Assembly (NCBI GenBank): GCA_023362775.1 | Contig: JALMGJ010000016.1 | Span: forward strand, 4,019,001-4,083,000 | Reading direction: 5' to 3' | Origin: Charina bottae | Lineage: Eukaryota; Chordata; Lepidosauria; Squamata; Charinaidae | Length of the DNA stretch: 64,000 bases | Part shown: positions 55,305-64,000 of the stretch, in pieces | How positions within the stretch are numbered: position 1 is the first letter of the stretch | How the letters are laid out: each line of letters starts with the position of its first letter | Program-made: the position numbers and the translations under genes | Notes under the pieces: model-generated | Seen by the model: the letters and a program-made list of their open reading frames with translations, nothing else | What the model was told of the DNA's origin: nothing | Database searches by the model: none

Positions 55305-56990
55305 TTGTTTTATTTATTTATTTATTTTATTTATTAGATTTATCACTGCCCAACTCCCCCTAGGGGGACTCTGGGTGGTTTACAACAGATTTAAAATAAT
55401 TAATATACATTTATAAATAAAATAACATACATAATAAATAATAATTTAAAATATAATAAATAAGATGGAATCCAAAGGCAGAGTATTCTTAAGTTTATAA
55501 AAAGGGCTCCTCAGAGCAAATCTAAGGTGCTAGCCATCTCCAGGTATCCCCAATCTCCTTCTGACCCCAAGCATATTGACAAAACCAGGTTTTAAGTCTT
55601 TTTCGGAAGTCTAGGAGTGAGGGGGACTGTCTGATCTCCGGGGCAGAATGTTCCAAAGGGCAGGGGCAACAGCAGAGAAAGCACGCTTCCGAGACCCCGT
55701 CAGGTGGAACTCCCTAACCGATGGGGTCCGTAGCATGCCCTCTCTGCATGCCCGGGTGGGACGGGATGAAGTGATGGGGATGAGGCGATCCCTTAGGTAT
55801 CCTGGTCCCATGCCACGTAGGGCTTTAAAGGTGATAACCAACACCTTGAATTGGACCCGGAAGCAAACTGGAACCCAGTGCAGCTCGTGCAGCAAAGGTG
55901 TTACGTGGGTCCTCCTTCGGACACCCAAAACAGTCCGCGCAGCTGCATTCTGGATCAGCTGTAGCTTCCGGATATTCTTCAAGGGTAGCCCCATGTAGAG
56001 TGCATTACAGTAGTCTATGTGAGAGATAACCAGGGCATGAGTGACTGTTCGAAGGGCCTCTTGTTCCAGGAAGAGGCGTAACTGGCGCACAACTCGAAGT
56101 TGTGCAAAAGCTCTCCTGGCCACGACTGCCACCTGCTCTTCAAGCAGGAGTCGTGAATCCAGGAGAACTACCAAGTTACGCACAGATCTGTCTGGGGTAG
56201 TGCAACCCCATCCAGAATTAAAGATGATAATTTCCCAGAAGACAAGGAGCCATTAATCCACAGCCACTCCGTCTTACTAGGGTTCATCTGAAGCCTGTTT
56301 TTCCCCATCCAGGCCCCTACAGCCCCCAGGTACTTGGACAGGACGGTCACTGCATCACTTACTTCACCTGGGATGTTGATATACAACTGGGTATCATCGG
56401 CATATTGATGATACCTCACCCCGTGGTGTCGGATGATCTCTCCCAGCGGTTTCATGTAGATGTTAAAAAGGAGCGGAGAGAGTACCGAGCCCTGTGGGAC
56501 CCCACAAAGAAGGGCCCGTGGGCTGGATCTCTCGCTCCCAATCAACACCGACTGGGGCCGGCCTCGGAGGAAGGAGGCGAACCAGCGTAAAACCACACCT
56601 CCCACCCCCAACTCCCTAAGCCGTTCCAGAAGGATACCGTGGTCGACGGTATCGAATGCTGCTGAGAGGTCAAGAAGAGCGAGAATGGATGCACTACCTC
56701 CATCTCGCTCCCGCCAGAGATCATCCATAAGCGCGACCAATGCAGTTTCAGTCCCGTAACCCGGCCTGAAACCTGACTGAAAGGGGTCCAGATAATCCGT
56801 TTCATCCAGAATCCTCTGGAGTTGCAACGCCACCACCTTCTCAACCACCATTCCCAAAAAGGGAAGGTGGGAGACTGGGCGAAAATTATCCAGTATAGTA
56901 GGGTCCAGCGATGGCTTCTTGAGAAGGGGGCGAACCAGCGCCTCCTTAAAAGCCGCCGGGAACACCCCCTCTCCCAAAGATGCATTCATC
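55305..56990 (-). mobile_element. L2-clade LINE, 5'-truncated
   Basis: Starts with a TTTATTTATTT tail and the L2 3' motif (GCCCAACTCCCCCTAGGGGG on the plus strand). It runs to 56990, where it is truncated next to an AT-rich stretch and microsatellites. Confidence 0.88.
55611..56989 (-). pseudogene. L2 reverse transcriptase, best preserved copy
   Basis: The frame 56989-56168 (273 codons) carries FKEALVRPLLKKPSLDPTIL, LDETDYLDPFQSGFRPGYGT, ILALLDLSAAFDTVDHGILL, CGVPQGSVLSPLLFNIYMKP and YHQYADDTQLY with YADD at 56393-56404. One frameshift near 56175 separates it from the C-terminal frame 56183-55611 (LLDSRLLLEEQ, ALYMGLPLKNIRKLQ, LHWVPVCFRVQFKVLVITFK, WNILP). The EN domain is missing through truncation. 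Confidence 0.9.
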
Positions 56991-57039
56991 CTTGAATCTG
57001 TATATCTGTATCTGTAATTTAATATCTGTATTTTGTTTA

Positions 57040-57090
57040 TTGGTGTTTTGTTTTGTTTTTGTTTTGTTTTGTTTTTTGTTTTGTGTGTGT
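57040..57090. repeat. (TTTTG)n microsatellite
   Basis: GTTTTGTTTTGTTTT runs with a few changes. Confidence 0.85.
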
Positions 57091-57154
57091 ATGTGTTTGT
57101 TCTGATTATGTGAGCTAACCAGAGTCATGAATGTGAGATGGGCGGCTATACAAA

Positions 57155-57276
57155 ATGAATGAATGAATGAATGAATGAATGAATGAATGAATGAATGAAT
57201 GAATGAATGAATGAATGAATGAAGGCATGAAGGCATGAAGGCATGAAGGCATGAAGGCATGAAGGCATGAAGGCAT
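57155..57276. repeat. (GAAT)n turning into (AAGGCATG)n
   Basis: About 16 GAAT units are followed directly by seven units of the 8-mer AAGGCATG. Confidence 0.95.
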
Positions 57277-58519
57277 TCACTTCTCAACCCATCCTCCAGA
57301 TCTTAGCTATCTCTTTGTTATACAGACTGTTGTTTTGGATTTCACCTTGAAGCAGGCTGTTTCCAATTCTTTTCACAGTTTGGAGGCAACCTCCTCCCCA
57401 TGCATATCTTTCCCAGCAACTCCTCCAATTGGAAAAAAAGTAATGCTTTTTAATAAGGATCTTTTGGCCATTAAGAAAGCTTTTTAGCATTGGTACCATC
57501 TCCTCAAAGGTACTGAATACCTTGCTGAAGTCCAAACTGACCACAAGAATTTGGAAGATTCTAAAGTTCATTCAAACACTCACAGCACCAAGTCAGCACA
57601 ATTATTTTTCATTTTAACTTTTGAATCTCTTACATTCCTAGTTTTTCTGCATAATATGCCCATATCCACATCCCACATCAATGCAGCTCTAATGTCACAA
57701 CAAATGGTCCTTATATACATACTTTTAGTTGGGGTTGTCCAGGCTTAATATGATCAATACCAAAATAGGGACTAGATTCTTTGCAGATCTTTTACCTTGT
57801 GTTCCAGTAAGGCTTCCTTAGTGCAATGGTTCAGATGTGGAGACTACCTTGCAGTATTTCTAGTCTGTTGGTGATTGGAGGCTTCTTGAGAAGTATCAGT
57901 TGATTGGTAGTTGGGAATGATGCTAGCTCTATTCTGATTACTGCCTAATCAGTCAGTTCTTTATAAATTTACCTATTAACACATTAAAGAATGAAGAGGA
58001 TCCCGCACATACTTGTCACTCACTGCTTAGTAGTGAACCATTCACTAAGTGTTCCATGTATTCTCATGTCTGCTGTGCTTCTGTCATATACCACTTGTAT
58101 CAGTTGAGGAACCAACCTTCAACTTCATATTCCTGCAAAAAAAAGTTGTATTTCAAGCCTATTAACTTGATCATAAACTTTCTCTAAATCAACTGATGTA
58201 CAGTAAACATTCATTCTCACATGTATACATCTCACAATCACCTGTTGTCGATGAAAATATGGCCTATACACCCTCCCTGGTATAAGGAAACACTACATTT
58301 CCCAATTTCTATTCATTGTCGCCTCTTGGACCCTTTCAATTTTCTTTCCTTTTATTTTCATTTAGAATAAATTGCTACCATACTATAAACAGGATGAGGT
58401 CTAATATAGCCTGGAGGGCACATGAGAAACTTTTGCCATCTTGAAAGAGCAATAAATTATCATTTACTTAATTTAAATGCTTGCTCTTCAAGGTTATGCT
58501 CTTAACTTCTTTTTTTAAG
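57277..58519. other. Unassigned spacer
   Basis: No gene or recognised repeat. Confidence 0.4.
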
Positions 58520-58527
58520 CCCTAGAC

Positions 58528-58789
58528 CAGAGCTTTCCAAACTGTGTGTCATGACACAAAAGTGTGTCGCCACACACAGTCTGGTGTGTCGCCACACAAC
58601 CTGGAAGCGCTGATCATAATCAGCGCTTCCGGGTTTTCCCGCGGCAACACACCAACTGCAGCACGCAAAACCCGAAAGCAGCAGCAGCGCTTCCGGGTTT
58701 TTGCGCGCTGCCGCACTTCTGGGTTTTCCCGCGGCGACACACCAATGCTGGTTGGTGTGTCGCCACGGGAAAAACTTTGGAAAGCCCTG
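58528..58789. mobile_element. hAT-type MITE with 8-bp TSD
   Basis: Ends are CAGAGCTTTCCAAACT and the complement of CAGGGCTTTCCAAAGT, imperfect terminal inverted repeats of hAT form. The flanks CCCTAGAC (58520-58527) and CCCTAGTC (58790-58797) make an 8-bp TSD with one change. The inside is GC-rich, non-coding, and contains the palindrome GGAAGCGCTGAT/ATCAGCGCTTCC. Confidence 0.82.
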
Positions 58790-58984
58790 CCCTAGTCAAA
58801 CCTGTTTTTGTAATATAGACAAACAATTTGTGATAAATTTGTGAGGAAGTTTTTGAATAATTTAGAAGCTGCTCATCCATTTATGATAAAATAAACTTTA
58901 GCTTTCATTAATGCAGAGTATCTTCTACTGCTTAGATCTACTTGGCTTCATGATCTCCAGTGGTAAGGCTAAAGAACAGTGGAA

Positions 58985-59030
58985 GGATTAGGGTTAGGAG
59001 GTGTTAGGAAAGGTTAGGGTTAGGAAAGGA
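58985..59030 (+). repeat. Telomere-like TTAGGG cluster
   Basis: ATTAGGGTTAGG and GGTTAGGGTTAGG plus two partial units within 46 bp. Confidence 0.6.
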
Positions 59031-59078
59031 TGCAGGTGTAATCTCAGGATTAGTTATCAGCATTTCTAGTTAATAAGG

Positions 59079-59388
59079 TTCCAATAGAAGAGACTATATG
59101 TAGCTCAGGGTTGGTACTGACTGTGGGGTCCTTGGTGCTCTCTGAGCTTGGTTGTTTGCCTGCAGACATTTCATTACCCAACTAGGTAACATCATCAGTG
59201 CTAGTGAGTATGGGTTTGCTCCCTGTTTATATACAGTAGCTTGCCCTGCCAGTGTTGGTGGGGGTGTGGTTTTCTCCTTGGTCATTCCTTGATTAGGGTA
59301 CTGTGTTCGGCTTGATTGTTTGTCTGTTGTTAATCCCTGTTTATCTGGGTGTAGGCTTCTGGAGAGGAGAGAGCACCAAGGACTCCAC
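59079..59388 (-). mobile_element. PLE fragment, second family, 11-bp TSD
   Basis: Duplications AGTTAATAAGG at 59068-59078 and 59389-59399. The ends contain an inverted pair: GGGGTCCTTGGTGCTCTC near 59122 and GAGAGCACCAAGGACTCC near 59370. The inside has a hammerhead-like core on the minus strand. No coding is retained. PLE assignment is by the shared end structure and my memory of this repeat. Confidence 0.65.
59164..59206 (-). ncRNA. Hammerhead-ribozyme-like core, second PLE family
   Basis: The minus strand reads GCACTGATGA, a stem TTACC/GGTAA, then TGAAATGTCTGC. CTGATGA and GAAA fit the conserved boxes, TGTC contains a plausible GUC cleavage triplet, and GCA/TGC can start stem I. The base of stem II is unpaired, so activity is doubtful. 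Confidence 0.45.
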
Positions 59389-59399
59389 AGTTAATAAGG

Positions 59400-60294
59400 C
59401 CTCAGGTTGGGAAACTCTACAGCCTGCAGCTTAGACAATTGCTGACAATAGCAGAAGATTGCACTGGGCCAGATAATTCCAGTGATCCAATTCCGCATGA
59501 TAAGTTTTAGTTTTTATACTTCTTCCCCTTCCCTGTACAAGATGATCTAGTTATCTGTAGAGAAAGAAATCATAAATCGTAGAACATTTTCTCATCTCTG
59601 ACTTTATTTACAAATATTTACAAAAAATTTACAAATATTGCTGAGGATAGCTTATGGATCAACTCAACACTACTGCAAAGAAGAAATTCCACTATCTCAC
59701 TCCCCCTCCCCAAAACACACACCTACAAACACATACACAAACATATAAACAAGATTCCTTCAGTTCACTATCTGCCTATTATTTAGTGACATTTTTCACA
59801 CCTCAAGCTAAGCCATGGCTCAACCATAGTTTAATTAATAGTGATTTGCTAGGCTGAGCCAACAAACTAAGCCATGTTTAGGGCACTTGCATATCACAAT
59901 TATTTCTAATCACCAATTCCTCAGAAGAATCTTGGAACTTAACTTCAGTCCTTTTTTTGCTGCTTGCCTTTAAACACTGAGAAAACCATGAGCCAATCAA
60001 TTTTTTTAAAATTTCCAGATGACAGATCAAAGAGTGATCAAATGACATTCCAATTTTTTGCTCAATCTAGGGTCTTTCCCTTTCTCACAGAGGATAAAAT
60101 TAAATTAAATTTCCATGTTTAATTTTAATTTCATGTTCTATACATTTCTCTACTGATTTCCTCAAAAAACCAAGTACTTACAGGGGTGGGGGTGGAGATG
60201 CAAAATCACCAAGGCATAAACTTTCTGCTGCATTTTAAATTTCTTTGAAATCATAGTGTCTCAGCAAATAACTGATCCTCTGTGAGAAAGGGAA
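59400..60294. other. Unassigned spacer
   Basis: No gene or recognised repeat. Confidence 0.4.
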
Positions 60295-60309
60295 AGACCC
60301 TAGATTGAG

Positions 60310-60361
60310 CGAAACGTTTCCACTGAGAAAATAGAAATCCAGTTGACATGATTCAAGCTAC
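60310..60361. mobile_element. 52-bp PLE micro-insertion with 15-bp TSD
   Basis: The insert runs from CGAAACGTTTCC to TTCAAGCTAC, an internal piece of the PLE arm. Perfect duplications AGACCCTAGATTGAG lie at 60295-60309 and 60362-60376. Confidence 0.88.
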
Positions 60362-60376
60362 AGACCCTAGATTGAG

Positions 60377-61169
60377 GGAAGACACCAAGCAAGTTTCTAC
60401 TAATAGGAAACCCTACCACCCACAAACTCCTCAGAATAATTTTTTTAAATTTTATTTTGTTGAAAGTGGCCATGAGTTGATTATGATTTGGTGGCATGTA
60501 AGTTTGATAAATAATAAATAAATGGCTTCAGGTGCAATTTGAGATGCACTTCAACTCAGCCAGAAGTAAATGATCTCAGCCGATAAGGGAATCACAAAGA
60601 GCATGACTCCTTTGAGACTAGTACAAAGACTGCTTCTAAACCATATAGGTGGAGTTCATACCATAAGCTCAACTGAAACAAAACAAACCACATTAACCAC
60701 ATCTTCTCCAACTAAGGTTTTCCCTAAGGAAATAAAAGTTTGCCAGACCTGGCCAATAGATTTCTCCCACTTTAACTAGCCCTTCTAATCACATTTCATT
60801 CCTTCTGTGCTTTCTTTCAAACCACCCAATCACATTCTGAAGTGCTTTCCCATTTCCTGCCTTTACTTACTTTACTTTACTTACTTGTGCATCATGATGA
60901 AATACCTGAAAGAAAGGAGAAACAGTTGAGACCTAGTCGCTTGATGCCTCTTTGTGGGGCAACTTATTCCATTTTGTCACGAGGTAGACCAATATCTGTT
61001 TAAATAAAAATGCTGTGATTTTAAATTGATTTAATTGCTTCTAGTAAGACTATCTGCTTTTTTCAGTCTACTTGTGTGTTTTTATAATGGTGATACAAGT
61101 AATTATTATTATTAGTAGTAGTAGTATTTAAAAAATCCTCCACATATTCCCTAATAACTTTCTTCAGTG
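60377..61169. other. Unassigned spacer
   Basis: Nothing recognised. Confidence 0.4.
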
Positions 61170-61268
61170 GATAGTAAGCCAATTTGTAAACCGCCCAGAC
61201 TCCCCTTTGGGGGAGATGGTGCAGTGATAGAAATTGAAAAATAAATAAATTAATTAATTAAAAAAAAA
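61170..61268 (+). mobile_element. L2 3'-end fragment
   Basis: AACCGCCCAGACTCCCC, GGGGGAGATGGTGCAGTG and the tail AAATAAATAAATTAATTAA match the L2 3' end at 46060-46140. Confidence 0.8.
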
Positions 61269-62598
61269 TTATTTACCAAATGAACTTGAATTTTGTTTTC
61301 TTTCGTCAGTAGATTTTTTCTATCTGTTATATGTACCAGTAAAGTAATCCTAGAGCACAAGGCTTTAGTGTCATCTCAAACTTAGCTTTCGGCTAAGAAA
61401 AAAGTAATTGTAGGTGACAAATATGTTTTTAAAAAGAATCACAAATCCAGCACCACATAGGTTCATTATTTTAAGGTTACACAAATAGGGGGTTTGACAA
61501 GCACAAATATTAATACAATAATCAAAGTTAAGACAAACATGACAGTTTAGGCTCTTTAACTACCACTGTTTTAAAGGACAGACAGTTCACTTTAATGCCA
61601 GCCTTATTAAATATAGCAGAATGAATGCATGATTTATATGTATAATTTTGCAATACTTTTTTGTATCTCTCTAATAATAGTTTCTATTACATTAGTACAT
61701 CACACAATAGAAATCTGGCATTCACATACAAGCAAGGATATATCCGAAGCAGTGTTTATAAAAGCTGTAAAGGATTATTGTGTCAAGGAAGGTAAATTGG
61801 GATTTTTTTTAAAAAAAACACTTTATTTTCAAGAAAAGAAACTGGCAAGACTCAGTCTAGTTTTTGTCAGTTTTTAGGCTGTTTTGCTTTCATAAATATA
61901 CAATGAGGGATTTAACATGTACTGTTTCTGAAGGTTATCCTTCATTTACTATGCATTATGTTTTTATTCTCTATCACATATACATATTCTATTAAACATC
62001 AGCATGGGCTGCTAAGTACTGCTTTCCTCACTTTCCATCTTCCTTCTTACTTCTACCCACAATGTTGGTATAGGATTTTTGTTTCTTTTTTATTATCAGG
62101 CATGGCATGCAGGGGTTATGCAGGGAAGGGGTTAAGAAAGTCAAGATGGCAGCCACAGTCATGGAATCAAGCACTGCTATTTTTGATAGGTGTTGTGATG
62201 CCCTTAGAAAGGGGTGGGGCTTGATTGCATAATTGTGGCTGCCATCTTGACTTTTGGAGAGCAGTTTTTTTTATTTATTTTAAAACATTTAAAGAACAAA
62301 ATAATGACTACATAAAAGGAAAAAGAAGAAAAGGGGAAAGGACATAATGGATGGAAAATAAAATAATAAATAAACAGATAATTTATAATTGTAATTAAAT
62401 TTAAATTTCATTATTTTTATTTTTTTTATTTTTATTTTATTTAATTAAATTTATATAATTTCATTGATTAAATAATTAATTCAATGTACAAAGCTGCTTA
62501 AGAAATAATTAAACACTACAGAGCTCTAAACATTAATATTTATACTGATGGCACCACTATTTATTATTATTATTCCCAATCTGTTATTGTCAGCAAAG
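61269..62598. other. Spacer with one inverted repeat at 62137-62255
   Basis: Apart from the palindrome described separately nothing is recognised. Confidence 0.4.
62137..62255. repeat. Inverted repeat with AAGATGGCAGCC arms
   Basis: AAAGTCAAGATGGCAGCCAC at the left and its complement GTGGCTGCCATCTTGACTTT at the right, with further pairing of GAATCAAGC/GCTTGATT. The middle is about 45 bp. It resembles a foldback or MITE-type repeat. I could not confirm a TSD. Confidence 0.65.
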
Positions 62599-62776
62599 TA
62601 CCATATTTTCCGGCGTATAAGATGACTTTTTAACCCAGGAAAATCTTCTCAAAAGTCGGGGGTCGTCTTATACGCCGGGTGTCGTCTTATAGGGCGGGTC
62701 ACTTCCCCGCCGCACAGCTGATCCCCGGCGCACAGCTGATCGGCACCGAGATTTTCCACCCGGGCCCTCCCCCCCC

Positions 62777-63179
62777 AATACATCTCCAAGCTTTAGCAGA
62801 ACAAACCATGAAGGAGGAGGAGGAAGAGGGTGGTGGTGATGATGGGGGGAGGTTTGAAAAAGCAGATCCAAGCGCAAAAGTTACTGAGTCATTTCAGCCT
62901 CCCTCCCTCTCGCTCTCTTTCCCTGGTGATGGATCAGTGCAGGGGGGGTCGGGAGGGAAGGGAGGAAACGGCAAGGGAGGGAGCGGAGGGTGGGACCCCC
63001 CCCAGGGTGGGACCCCCCCCCCCCACTGATCCATCACCAGGGAAAGAGAGCGAGAGGGAGGCTGAAATGACTCAGTAACTTTTGCGCTTGGATCTGCTTT
63101 TTCAAACCTCCCCCCATCATCACCACCACCCTCCTCCTCCTCCTTCATGGTTTGTTCCGCTAAAGCTTGGAAATGTATT
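62777..63179. repeat. Long inverted repeat, ~160-bp arms, 84-nt G/C-rich loop
   Basis: Left arm 62777-62939 and right arm 63024-63179 are near-perfect complements (ends AATACATCTCCAAGC and GCTTGGAAATGTATT, inner GTGATGGATCAGTG and CACTGATCCATCAC). Gaps are a 4-bp CCCT repeat and a few bases in the GGA run. The loop has many G-runs. Confidence 0.92.
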
Positions 63180-63292
63180 CTTCACCCCTCTGCCTTGCCC
63201 AGGTAATTAAAGCTTTCTTTAAATCGTTAAAGCTTTCTCCCCCCTTCCCCCAATATTCTCCTTCACACACACACCCCGCGCTGCTGCGCTTC

Positions 63293-63372
63293 GCATTACT
63301 ACTCCACTTCCCTGTTTTCTCCCTGCAGTTTTGCATTACTACTCCACTTCCCTGTTTTCTCCCTGCAGTTTT
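63293..63372. repeat. 40-bp direct repeat, two copies
   Basis: GCATTACTACTCCACTTCCC starts at 63293 and again at 63333 with no differences over 40 bp. Confidence 0.93.
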
Positions 63373-63564
63373 TTACTTTCTACTCCGCTTCCCCACCACA
63401 CAGCTGATTGGCGTGGATATTTTCCACCCCGGGGTGGAGCAAGCTGCAGGTTTTGAAGAGGGGTAGTCTTATATGGCGAGTATATCCCAAACTCTATATT
63501 TTAAGTGGGAAAGTTGGGGGTCGTCTTATACGCCCAGTCGTCTTATACGCCGGAAAATACGGTA

Positions 63565-64000
63565 TCTCTTTTCCAATGTTGGGCCAAACCTGTCCTCGCA
63601 GCAGTCAGCATATATCTTAATAATTTGTTTGTTTATTCTGGAAAGATTCCTAACAGGAAAAAAAGGGTTTCAATTTAAACTTTGTTTTTATTTTATTTTT
63701 TAAAAAATAATGTGGTTTATTTCTTTCAAGTACTTTTGGATTATTTTACACGACTATCACATATGATAAAATGTTCCTTCTGTATTACAATTCCAACAGT
63801 TATTATTATATGATTTATATATTTTTGCAATTATTGATGGAGTTATGCACCATCTGTAAAACATTTTGTACCAATATTCTCTTAAATTATAGCTAGGGTT
63901 AAATTCATTGAATTTTTTTGTAAGTCCCCACATTGTTGGTATGTAATTGTTTCTTTAAAACGTTGAATCTGCTTTATCATACAATCTTATTCTGTCTTCA
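63565..64000. other. Unassigned AT-rich end of window
   Basis: Nothing recognised. Confidence 0.4.

Larger units (their letters stand above)
62601..63562. mobile_element. TIR element of 962 bp with nested long hairpin
   Basis: The left end CCATATTTTCCGGCGTATAA and the right end, complement of CCGTATTTTCCGGCGTATAA, form terminal inverted repeats of about 26 bp. TA dinucleotides flank both ends (62599-62600, 63563-63564), which fits a TA-target DNA transposon, though the superfamily is not certain. No transposase is seen. The end motif TCGTCTTATACGCC is repeated several times near both ends. Confidence 0.75.

Noticed and set aside
62679..63078. Gly/Pro/Glu-rich open frames
   Set aside because: They translate the long hairpin and its G/C-rich loop in several frames.

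Overview
This window reads as intergenic chromosomal DNA of a squamate reptile (lizard or snake). I found no host protein-coding exon, rRNA gene or stand-alone tRNA gene. The squamate call rests on the mix of mobile elements. There are several BovB-clade RTE LINEs, L2-clade LINEs, a CR1 tail, an R4/Dong-type LINE, three Sauria-type tRNA SINEs whose 3' tail resembles BovB, a Penelope-like element (PLE) with a GIY-YIG domain, a Ty1/copia relic and a class I (gamma-like) endogenous retrovirus. Intervening DNA is AT-rich and carries microsatellites.

Layout. 1-2.9 kb: BovB LINE (subfamily A) entering from the left edge, with a PLE fragment inside its ORF. 2.9-4.9 kb: 5' half of a copia element on the minus strand. 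5-13.5 kb: SINEs, a BovB tail with perfect target-site duplications (TSDs), a palindromic PLE derivative and an old L2. 16.7-17.9 kb: BovB (subfamily B, minus). 19.4-21.6 kb: R4 LINE interrupted by BovB. 22.3-24.4 kb, 26.1-30.2 kb and 48.5-50.5 kb: three copies of one RTE-like LINE family with a C-terminal CCHH zinc finger, called LINE-Z here. The middle copy is 5'-inverted and carries the 1.75-kb PLE. 35.7-46.1 kb: an L2 LINE split by a 6.1-kb provirus and followed by a second L2 copy. 50.8-57 kb: an L1-like relic with a BovB insert, then two L2 copies facing tail to tail. 58.5-63.6 kb: a hAT-type MITE, two more PLE fragments and a terminal-inverted-repeat element containing a long internal hairpin.

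The window is best read as a stack of dated insertions. TSDs I could read by eye (5-15 bp for retroelements, 4 bp for the provirus, 8 bp for the hAT MITE) fix many boundaries and the insertion order. The PLE landed in LINE-Z, BovB landed in R4, the provirus landed in L2 and a PLE end landed in BovB. Every coding region seen is broken, so these are annotated as pseudogenes.

The most interesting signals are: PLE ends that are inverted repeats carrying a hammerhead-ribozyme-like core, seen in two PLE families; a set of tiny PLE derivatives with intact TSDs; a 5'-inverted LINE bracketed by a 12-bp TSD; a LINE whose 5' end is a stuttered 16-bp repeat; and a provirus with nearly identical LTRs but a badly broken interior lacking recognisable pol, which suggests it was copied by proteins supplied in trans.
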